Of a stretch of DNA of 15,980 bases, positions 6,458 to 13,284 are shown in pieces. The stretch is from NCBI GenBank assembly GCA_964384625.1, contig CAYLNH010000165.1, positions 1 to 15,980 on the forward strand. The letters run 5' to 3'. Below the pieces are notes generated by a model. The model was not told the DNA's origin and did not search any database. It saw only the letters and a list, made by a program, of their open reading frames with translations. The position numbers and the translations under genes were made by a program. Numbering within the stretch: position 1 is the first letter of the stretch; each line of letters starts with the position of its first letter. The DNA comes from CAYLNH01 sp964384625 (GTDB lineage: Bacteria; Verrucomicrobiota; Lentisphaeria; JABSQK01).

Positions 6458-7486
6458 ATGCGATTTTCCGTCGGTTACCAACTGCCGGACGATGACGGCG
6501 CTGAGACGTTTGCCGATATTGTGGCCGACTATCGCGACCACATCGAGGAAGTGTACTTCCCCTGGGTCGGTCAGGCGTCCGGGCGCGCCAAGCTCGGCGT
6601 GCAGCGCGGTCTGCGCGACTGGACCGCCCAGCGCCGGCTCGAGCAGGACCTCCTGCGTCTCCGGGAAATGGGCGTCAAGCTTGATATTCTCTTCAACTCG
6701 AACTGCTACGGCGCCTGTGCCGCCAGCGAGTTCCTCGAAAACGAAGTCGGCTCGATCCTCAGCCATCTGGAGGATACGGTCGGCGGCATCGATGTGGTCA
6801 CCACGACATCGCTGACGATCGCGCGGACGGTGAAGAAGTACTTTTCGGACATCGAGACGCGCGCGTCGGTGAACATGCGCATCGGCACCATCGAGGCGAT
6901 GCGCTATGTGTCCGGCTTGTTCGACAGCTTCTACATACAGCGCGATGTACAGCGCGACGCCGGCTATGTCCGAGATGTGCACGAATGGTGCCGGGCGCAC
7001 CGGAAGAAGCTTTGTTTGCTGGCCAACAGCGGCTGTCTGCACTGCTGTCCGGGCCAGACGTTTCACGACAACATGGTGGCGCACGACGCCGAGATCGACG
7101 AGATGAAGAACATCCCCAACTGGACGCCGCACGTCTGCTGGAACCACTACGAGGACCGAGACAACTGGGCGGCGCTGCTGCAGTCGACCTGGATTCGGCC
7201 GGAGGACCTGCATCACTACAACGGCGTTGTCGACCTGGTGAAGATAGCCACGCGCATGCACAGCCACCCGCGTCTGGTCATCCACGCCTATACCACCGGC
7301 CGGCACGACGGCAATCTGCTGGACCTGTTCGAGCCGTGTTTCTCGCCGGCGATCACGCCGCATATCATCGATAACCAAGCGTTCCCCGACGACTGGTTCG
7401 ATCGCACCTGCACCTGCGACCGCCGTTGCGACCGGTGCGATTATTGTCCGACTGTGCTCGAAGCCGTGCTCAGGAAAATGGCGTAG
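6458..7486 (+). CDS. U32-like TIM-barrel protein with two Cys clusters
   Basis: This 342-aa protein resembles the U32 peptidase / PrtC-like superfamily. The evidence is an N-terminal RFSVGYQLPD, a VKLDILFNSNCYG segment (73-85), a VNMRIGT strand, and LLANSGCLHCCPGQ (187-200), which matches the 'N.GC...C' region typical of the family. A C-terminal cluster runs C318, C320, C324, C327 and C330. In U32 relatives such as UbiU/UbiV, cysteines bind a 4Fe-4S cluster, so a metal site is plausible here. I recall near-full-length relatives in Lentisphaerota and Clostridia annotated as hypothetical or U32. True peptidase activity is doubtful. The ribosome binding site before ATG 6458 is weak. Confidence 0.7.
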   Translation: MRFSVGYQLPDDDGAETFADIVADYRDHIEEVYFPWVGQASGRAKLGVQRGLRDWTAQRRLEQDLLRLREMGVKLDILFNSNCYGACAASEFLENEVGSILSHLEDTVGGIDVVTTTSLTIARTVKKYFSDIETRASVNMRIGTIEAMRYVSGLFDSFYIQRDVQRDAGYVRDVHEWCRAHRKKLCLLANSGCLHCCPGQTFHDNMVAHDAEIDEMKNIPNWTPHVCWNHYEDRDNWAALLQSTWIRPEDLHHYNGVVDLVKIATRMHSHPRLVIHAYTTGRHDGNLLDLFEPCFSPAITPHIIDNQAFPDDWFDRTCTCDRRCDRCDYCPTVLEAVLRKMA

Positions 7487-7547
7487 CATACAGAACGGCA
7501 TCTCCCCCATCGTCCTCATGGCAAAGACATAACCACGGAGGTACGCC

Positions 7548-7916
7548 ATGTATGCAGGCAGCGGTCGCCCTCATTACGGTACGGTTCGCGCCGATCTCAA
7601 ACAGTTAGGTGAAGCCAAGGACGCCATGGAGGCACGGATTGGGGTGGACAAGCTGAAAGGGGATGTTGAGCGACTCATGCTGATTACCGAGGCACTATGG
7701 GAGCTCCTGCGTGAGGAGCATGGCTGCACTGATGAACAGTTGATTGCGAAGATTACCGAGATCGACCTGCGAGACGGAAAGCTCGACGGCCGAGTCTCCA
7801 CCAAGGCCCAGCCCCGGGCCTGCCCGCAGTGCGGCCGCGTGATCATGCGCGATCGCACGCAGTGCGCCTACTGCGGCGCGGAAGCCGGGCCGTCGGGGGA
7901 ACCGTTTGCGCGCTGA
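7548..7916 (+). CDS. Zinc-ribbon protein with helical N-terminal region
   Basis: This 122-aa protein has ATG 7548 preceded by GGAGG, 6 nt away. Residues 12-75 look helical, possibly a short coiled coil (DKLKGDVERLMLITEALWEL). A conserved-looking EIDLRDGKLDGRV segment follows. The C-terminus is a zinc ribbon with CPQC (92-95) and CAYC (106-109). Similar small proteins are common in Planctomycetota and Lentisphaerota, but no function is known. It begins 61 nt after the U32-like gene and may be cotranscribed with it. Confidence 0.75.
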   Translation: MYAGSGRPHYGTVRADLKQLGEAKDAMEARIGVDKLKGDVERLMLITEALWELLREEHGCTDEQLIAKITEIDLRDGKLDGRVSTKAQPRACPQCGRVIMRDRTQCAYCGAEAGPSGEPFAR

Positions 7917-8158
7917 CCTGATGATTGCATCCTGCGCCTCTGATGCGTGCGCCCCCGGCTCAGTGCGAGCTCCGTTACCGTCCCTTTTCACGCGCACCGT
8001 CTGCACTGCCTTTCACACAGGCGCATGTCAGTTCTGTCGGTGTTTCCTTCCGTTGCGGCCGGAATCGCACAGCAACGCAGGAATCATCGCCAGTCCAGCC
8101 ACCGGCGGACTCGTCCCGTCGGAAGTCTGGTCGGTACGCGGTGAAACCTCATCTCGCC
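7917..8158. other. Gene-poor stretch
   Basis: No convincing gene was found on either strand. Short open frames here lack ribosome binding sites and recognisable motifs. No tRNA-like pattern was seen. Confidence 0.5.
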
Positions 8159-8210
8159 CACCCGCACTTCCGGATCGGCCGGTGAGCCGGCCGATCCGGA
8201 AGTGCGGGTG
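8159..8210. repeat. Perfect 24-bp inverted repeat with 4-nt loop
   Basis: Arms 8159-8182 and 8187-8210 pair at every one of 24 positions around the loop TGAG (8183-8186). The arms contain TTCCGGATCGGCCGG and its complement. Only a mildly T-rich stretch (TATTGTT) follows, so it is not a classic intrinsic terminator. It could be a bidirectional terminator, a RNA-processing hairpin or a small repetitive element. Confidence 0.95.
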
Positions 8211-8349
8211 TATTGTTGGCAGCTGTTCTACAGTATCGCTACTCATCCCCGGGCTCGGCTCCGCCATTTCCAGGCTCGACACCGTCACGCCTTTTGCGTA
8301 CGGAGTTCCGGCCATGGGCAAAGTCTAACTGCTGTAGCTTGAGACCACT

Positions 8350-8421
8350 GACCCCGATGGGACAAGCCCATCGGCGGTCCAGAGCCCGGCGGAGGTGGAA
8401 GGGGCGCCTTTCCCACCCCGG
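8350..8421 (+). promoter_or_regulatory. Structured leader upstream of the mutase gene
   Basis: There are two adjacent stem-loops. The first pairs GACC+CCGATGGG with CCCATCGG+GGTC (8350-8379) around ACAAG, with one bulged C. The second pairs CCGG and GGTGG with CCACC and CCGG (8386-8421). They lie 110-180 nt before the start codon at 8531. I do not recognise a known riboswitch. A weak promoter may lie just downstream (TTTACG, 18 bp, CATTAT), in which case the hairpins would not be in the leader. Confidence 0.35.
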
Positions 8422-8530
8422 TTTACGTGACACTGCCGCCATTCGCATTATGGTTACCCGTCGGTGTGATGGAGACGACTTGCCGAGTGAACGCGAAAAA
8501 CAAGAGATTGAGACACTGGGAGACACAGAT

Positions 8531-9997
8531 ATGCCATTGAAGTTTGGGACAAGCGGGGTTCGCGGTCTGGTGACGGATATGACTGATTACGAGTGCTACC
8601 TGTACACGGCCGCATTCGGCGATTACCTGCGCAGTCAGGATGTGCCGCCGACGGTGGCGATCGCCGGCGATCGCCGCGGCAGTACGCCGCGCATCCTTAA
8701 AGCAGCCGCCGCCGCACTCCGCGATACCGGCTTTCAGGTGGACTACTGCGGTCTGGTGCCGACGCCGACCGTGGCAGCCTACGCCCGCAAACGGAACATC
8801 GCCTGCATCATGGTCACCGGCAGCCATATCCCGGATGACCGCAACGGAATCAAGTACTACATGCCGTGGGGCGAGACGCTCAAGAGCGACGAAGGCGAAA
8901 TCTCAAAGCGCTACGTCGAACTCAAGGAAGACAACTTCCGTGCCGACCTGTTTGACGCCGGCGGCATGTTTGCCGTAGCCCCGGCCGCACTCGGCGAGGC
9001 CAATGCCGTGGCCATGGATGAATATATCCAGCGCTATCTCGATTTCTTCCCGGCCGCCTGTCTGGCCGGCATGCGGCTGACGTTCTATCAGCACTCCGCT
9101 GTCATTCGGGAAGCATTCCCCAAGATCCTGGAAGGCCTCGGCGCCGACGTTGCCTGCATTGGTTGGTCGGATGCGTTTGTGCCGGTCGATACCGAAGCCG
9201 TGAAGAACCCGGAGGAGCTCAAGACGTGGACGTTGGAAAGCGACGCGGACGCACTCCTGAGCGCTGACGGCGACAGTGACCGGCCGCTTCTGGTGGATGA
9301 AGAGGGTGATGTCATTCGTGGCGACGTCCTGGGAATCATCGTCTCGGACTATCTGCAGGCCGGCATCGTTGCGACGCCGGTGAGCTGCAATACCGCGGTC
9401 GAGAAGTGCGGCAGGTTCAACCAGGTCCGGCGTACGCGAATCGGTTCGCCATATGTTATTGCCGCCATGCAGGAGGAAGACGGCGAAGACGTCAGTTCCG
9501 TGATCGTTGGTTACGAAGCGAACGGCGGATACCTGACGCAGACGGATATTCCGAACCCCGACAGCGGCGCGGTGCTGCCGTCCCTGCCGACGCGTGATGC
9601 GGTACTGCCGATTGTCGCGGCTTTGTGCAAGGCCAAGCGTGACGGCATTCCGGTTTCCCAGCTGGTGGCGGATCTGCCGTCGCGGTTTACGCGCAGCGGC
9701 TTACTACGTGAGTTCCCCAGTGCATTGGGCAAAAAGGTTACGGGTATGCTTGAGTCCGGCGGCAAAGATGTTGCTGAGAAGTATCTGAAGGATGCGTTCG
9801 GCGCCGTAAAATCCATGGACCATACCGACGGCGCGCGGATCACCTTTGCGAACGACCTGGTTGTTCATTTCCGCCCGTCCGGCAACGCGCCGGAATTTCG
9901 CTGCTACACGGAAGCCGAAACCGAAGAGGCCGCCCAGGCCGCCAACGACAAGGCCCTGGAGATCCTCGCCACCGTCGTTCGTCCCGACGTCGAGTAG
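8531..9997 (+). CDS. Phosphomannomutase/phosphoglucomutase
   Basis: This 488-aa protein belongs to the alpha-D-phosphohexomutase superfamily, moving phosphate between C1 and C6 of hexose phosphates through a phosphoserine. Motifs in order are KFGTSGVRG (4-12), the catalytic loop TGSHIP (96-101) with Ser98, metal-binding DGDSD (246-250), sugar-binding GYEANGG (327-333) and phosphate-binding RPSGNAPEFR (448-457). All active-site elements are present. ATG 8531 is chosen because GGGAG lies 8 nt upstream and the conserved N-terminus begins there; the open frame to 8213 is only leader. GYEANGG is closer to phosphomannomutase-like members than to GlmM, but specificity is not decided. It could take sugar 1-phosphate from the phosphorylase at 13285. 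Confidence 0.93.
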   Translation: MPLKFGTSGVRGLVTDMTDYECYLYTAAFGDYLRSQDVPPTVAIAGDRRGSTPRILKAAAAALRDTGFQVDYCGLVPTPTVAAYARKRNIACIMVTGSHIPDDRNGIKYYMPWGETLKSDEGEISKRYVELKEDNFRADLFDAGGMFAVAPAALGEANAVAMDEYIQRYLDFFPAACLAGMRLTFYQHSAVIREAFPKILEGLGADVACIGWSDAFVPVDTEAVKNPEELKTWTLESDADALLSADGDSDRPLLVDEEGDVIRGDVLGIIVSDYLQAGIVATPVSCNTAVEKCGRFNQVRRTRIGSPYVIAAMQEEDGEDVSSVIVGYEANGGYLTQTDIPNPDSGAVLPSLPTRDAVLPIVAALCKAKRDGIPVSQLVADLPSRFTRSGLLREFPSALGKKVTGMLESGGKDVAEKYLKDAFGAVKSMDHTDGARITFANDLVVHFRPSGNAPEFRCYTEAETEEAAQAANDKALEILATVVRPDVE

Positions 9998-10063
9998 GTC
10001 CAGCCGGTGGAACGCCGGCCCCGCATTGGGCCGAGGTGCACAAGGCACATCTTGCCGGCTCCG

Positions 10064-10081
10064 ATCCGACCTGCTTCGGAT
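10064..10081. terminator. Hairpin between convergent genes
   Basis: ATCCGA (10064-10069) and TCGGAT (10076-10081) pair perfectly around CCTGCT. It lies in the 85-bp gap between the mutase and the convergent beta-helix gene. There is no T-tract, so the terminator role is tentative. Confidence 0.3.
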
Positions 10082-10082
10082 G

Positions 10083-12164
10083 TCAGGGCTTCGTCCGCCC
10101 GATCTTCGAGACATCGATCGGCTTGAAGCCGAGCTTCCGTGCCGGCGAGTCTTTCGCCAGTCGCAACGCCTCTTCAGGTCCGACGAATTTCGGGTCCGCG
10201 ATCACGGAATCGTGGTCGTAGCCTAAGGCCTGCATCTCTTTGATGAACGCTTTTACCGGCTTTGCGCCTTTGGCGCTCCAGTACAGGTTGTTGTCCATGG
10301 CGGAGGGGCCGAGAACCCAGCCGTCCTGGCGCCGCCCGTCACCCGGACCCATGACCGGTGTGGGGTGTGAGCGCAGACGACAACTGTCGCTGAACACGAA
10401 GATATTGCGTTCGACCTTGTGACCGCCGTAGCTGTTGGGGAAGGTGAACAAGACGTCGGCGCCGATGACGATGTTGTTGCGGATCGTGTTGCCGGCGTTG
10501 TTGTGGATGTGGATGGCACTGCCGCGTCGGGCGCGTTCCACATCCGGGACGCGGATGACGATGTTGTCTTCCATCAGCGAGAAGCATTCTTCGTCGTCGA
10601 AGTAGAGTCCGTGCGAACCGTCGCGGGGCGTGCCGATGACGATGTTGTTGCGCATGACGTTGTGATGGCCGGCGTGACAATAGATGGCGGCGCCGTCGTC
10701 GAGCCGCAGCATGACGTTGCGGATCAGATTTCGTTCGATCCGATTATGGCCGGGCAGGAACTCTTTCACCTTCAGAATCGTTGGTTTGCCGGTGCCGCGG
10801 CGTTTCCAGAAATCGATCAGATCGTCCATGCGCCGCGGCCAGCCGGCAAACCAGCGATGGCGTTTCCCACTGGTCATGATCGCGGCGTACGGCATGTCGT
10901 GAATCTCGTTGTTGCGGATGATGTTCTTTTCCGACATGCCGGCGTTGATGGCGCTGCTGTGCCAGTAGATGGTACCGCAATCGTAGATGTGGTTCTCGGT
11001 GATCCGGTTGTGAGCACAGGGCGCATCCGGATCTTTGAGCCCGCCGCCAAGGTTGATCCCGGCGCCGCCGCAGCGGGTGATGGTGCACTCGGTGATGGTG
11101 CACCGGCGGACATGGCCGGCGGCCTGCACGGCATTTGCCTCGAGATCACGGAGCGTGCAGCAGCGCACGGTTACGTGTTCGACGCCAGCCATCCGGATTG
11201 CTGCTCCGGGAGCGCCGAAGGCCGATCGCGGCTTCGACCGGTCCAGGGGCTGCAGAGCGGTTCGGACCACGTTGAGTCCCTGGAAGCGGAGATGTTCTAC
11301 CGGTTGATCCGGCGATCCGGCGACCTCGACGGCCGAGGTCAGCCAGGGCGCGGTAATCCACGATTGATTCGGGTCTTCATCGTCCGGCGGCCAGAGGTAC
11401 AGGCGTCCCTTCCCGGCATTGACAAACCATTGACCGGGCGTCGTGATGCCGGACAGCAGGTTTTCCAGGCGCCAGGGGATCTCCTTGAGCACCTCCGGAC
11501 GGTGGAACAAGACCGGCTCGAACCGCAGGAGTTCCTTGGCATAGTCGACCTTGCGGACCGGCACAATGGCGTTGGACCACATCGTATACGGCGTCGGCAG
11601 GAAGTTGAGCACTGCATTTTCACAACGGTCGTGCTTCGGCAGATCGCGCTTTCGCACGGCAAGGAGGTCCTTACGTTTGCCGAGCGGCGCCTGCGGCCAG
11701 GTTCCCCAGTCGTCGTCGAGGACGGACTTCGATCGCGGCAGTTCTCTACCGTTGCAGAAGAGTTGGAGGAAGGACCAGTGCTTCGGCAGGCGCGCGACCC
11801 AGAGCTTGCCGCGGGCAGCGGGCTGGATGGCGCGGCTGCGTTTTTCGAGCGGCTGCCAGCCGGTGATGACCCGTCCTGCATCGAGGACCGGGACCTCCCG
11901 GCGGCGGGCGCGGTAGGTGATGGGCGCATCGCGGGTGCCGGAGTCCTGCGGCCCGAACGTAATGGCTTCGGCCAGCGGATAGTTGCCGCCACGGATTTCG
12001 ACCGTTGCCTTGCGGCGGCGGCTCTGTTGCCGCAGCTCATCGCGGGCGCGGGCAATCGTGGCGAACGGTCCGTCCTCGCACCGCCGGTCCGGATCGGGCC
12101 GCCGACCGGACCAGTTGTCGTTACCGAGGGGAGAGACGTAGAGCGTAAACGTCTTGCGAGCCAT
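10083..12164 (-). CDS. Right-handed beta-helix protein, GH141/GH120-like
   Basis: This is a 693-aa protein. FTLYVSPLGNDNWSG (6-20) and DGPFATIARARDELR (31-45) match the N-terminal signature of beta-helix carbohydrate-active proteins such as GH141 and GH120. The central and C-terminal parts carry many parallel beta-helix turns with NxI or NNIV steps (for example IIRNNEIHDM, VMRNNIVIG, TIRNNIVIG). The family includes alpha-L-fucosidase, xylanase and beta-xylosidase activities; which applies here is not clear. There is no signal peptide, so it should act in the cytoplasm. AAAGGAGA lies 7 nt before the start. It begins 20 nt after the stop of the GH43-like gene, forming an operon with it. Confidence 0.8.
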   Translation of the reverse strand: MARKTFTLYVSPLGNDNWSGRRPDPDRRCEDGPFATIARARDELRQQSRRRKATVEIRGGNYPLAEAITFGPQDSGTRDAPITYRARRREVPVLDAGRVITGWQPLEKRSRAIQPAARGKLWVARLPKHWSFLQLFCNGRELPRSKSVLDDDWGTWPQAPLGKRKDLLAVRKRDLPKHDRCENAVLNFLPTPYTMWSNAIVPVRKVDYAKELLRFEPVLFHRPEVLKEIPWRLENLLSGITTPGQWFVNAGKGRLYLWPPDDEDPNQSWITAPWLTSAVEVAGSPDQPVEHLRFQGLNVVRTALQPLDRSKPRSAFGAPGAAIRMAGVEHVTVRCCTLRDLEANAVQAAGHVRRCTITECTITRCGGAGINLGGGLKDPDAPCAHNRITENHIYDCGTIYWHSSAINAGMSEKNIIRNNEIHDMPYAAIMTSGKRHRWFAGWPRRMDDLIDFWKRRGTGKPTILKVKEFLPGHNRIERNLIRNVMLRLDDGAAIYCHAGHHNVMRNNIVIGTPRDGSHGLYFDDEECFSLMEDNIVIRVPDVERARRGSAIHIHNNAGNTIRNNIVIGADVLFTFPNSYGGHKVERNIFVFSDSCRLRSHPTPVMGPGDGRRQDGWVLGPSAMDNNLYWSAKGAKPVKAFIKEMQALGYDHDSVIADPKFVGPEEALRLAKDSPARKLGFKPIDVSKIGRTKP

Positions 12165-12184
12165 CTGCGGGTCTCCTTTTCGGG

Positions 12185-13078
12185 TTAGGTCGGACGGCCG
12201 GCATCAAAACGAAACAGCGTCCGGGGGCGCGGCAAGTGCACATCGATGCCCCACGGCACGGCGTCAGGGCCGGCGGCAGCGACGAAGTCGGCGGGGTTGT
12301 AGACGCCGGTGGATTGGTTCTTGAACGCGCCGGCAGCGTGAAACGTGATGCCGTCCGTCGACCAATGCACGACCGGCGGTCCCACCTGCCCGGTGATCAT
12401 GGCGACGCCGTCGCGGTGTTTCCACGCGGTCAGCGCATGACCGGGCAGCAGGGGGTTCGCCGGGTGCCGCCTGTACGGTCCCGCAAGATCTGTTGCGGCC
12501 GCAACACCGATCCTCGTTTCGGCGGCAGTTGAGCTGCGTCGCCGACCCTTGTAGTACAGCCACCATTGGTTGTTCTGCCGGATGATGTTGGCGTCGTCAA
12601 CGCCGCCGTCATCCCAATTGCCGGCCGAATCCGGCGAGAGCACGATGTTGTCTTTATCCCGCGACCAGGGGCCGGCCGGATTGTCGGCGACGGCGCAGCC
12701 GATAAACCGGGGGCTTTCGGCGCCGTCGAAGTCGGCGCCGACGCCGGTGTAGAACATATAGAAGCGGTCGACCTGCGGTACGACGAAGGCCGTCAACACG
12801 CCGCCGTTGTCCCAGTGCTCGGCGTCGCGGGCCTCAAGCACAATGCCGTGACGCCGCCAGGCAATGCCGTCGGCCGATGTGGCGTATTCAACAAAGCTGT
12901 TGCGGAACGGACAGTACGGTTCGCGGTGGCCGGTGAACCAGAGGTGAAAGAGGCCGTCGTGATAAATGACGTTGGACGGGTCATGATTGTCGCTGTCAGG
13001 TGGTCCTTCCAGTCCGGTCGTCGGCGTAACGCGCTTGTTCGGCGCCGCCAGTTCCGCCGGGATATTGCTCTCGTGCAT
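12185..13078 (-). CDS. GH43-like beta-propeller glycosidase
   Basis: This 297-aa protein is the size of a single five-bladed beta-propeller of the GH43/GH32/GH130-like type. NHDPSNVIYHDGLFHLWFTG (31-50) is a typical first blade with the Asp at 33. FYMFYTGVG, WDDGGVDDANI (155-165) and NQWWLYYKG continue the pattern of blade strands and acidic residues. The start was moved to 13078, where GGAAGGA lies 6-7 nt upstream; the longer frame to 13177 adds no conserved sequence. No signal peptide is visible with either start. Substrates in this clan are arabinosides, xylosides, fructosides or mannosides; the choice here is open. It is the first gene of an operon with the beta-helix protein and divergent from the phosphorylase. 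Confidence 0.75.
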   Translation of the reverse strand: MHESNIPAELAAPNKRVTPTTGLEGPPDSDNHDPSNVIYHDGLFHLWFTGHREPYCPFRNSFVEYATSADGIAWRRHGIVLEARDAEHWDNGGVLTAFVVPQVDRFYMFYTGVGADFDGAESPRFIGCAVADNPAGPWSRDKDNIVLSPDSAGNWDDGGVDDANIIRQNNQWWLYYKGRRRSSTAAETRIGVAAATDLAGPYRRHPANPLLPGHALTAWKHRDGVAMITGQVGPPVVHWSTDGITFHAAGAFKNQSTGVYNPADFVAAAGPDAVPWGIDVHLPRPRTLFRFDAGRPT

Positions 13079-13284
13079 GGCCGGATTCCTTCCGATTGCC
13101 GTGTTGCTGCCTGTTCCGCTGCCTGGACTGAAGCTGGATGCGGCAAGCCGGCAGTCAAGGGGAGCCGGGCCAAACATATGTGGGAATTCTGCAAATCCGG
13201 CGGGTGGCGGGTACTGACAACGGTGTGGGGATGTAGTAGGTTCTCCGGCAGCATCAGCAAGTGGAACAGGAGAGGGAAACGCAC
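13079..13284. promoter_or_regulatory. Divergent intergenic region
   Basis: This 206-bp gap must drive the two operons. I see no clear sigma70-type promoter. A palindrome ACATATGT at 13174-13181 is the only notable symmetry. No copy of the TAAAACGATTTTG site was found here. Confidence 0.3.

Noticed and set aside
7906..8328. 140-aa open frame on the + strand
   Set aside because: It runs through the perfect hairpin, overlaps the end of the zinc-ribbon gene, and has no ribosome binding site or motif.
8213..8530. N-terminal extension of the phosphohexomutase
   Set aside because: The conserved domain begins at 8531, where a good ribosome binding site lies; the upstream residues are low-complexity Arg/Pro/Ser sequence crossing hairpins.
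10419..12188. 589-aa open frame opposite the beta-helix gene
   Set aside because: It is an antisense shadow in high-GC DNA; the - strand protein has clear family signatures.
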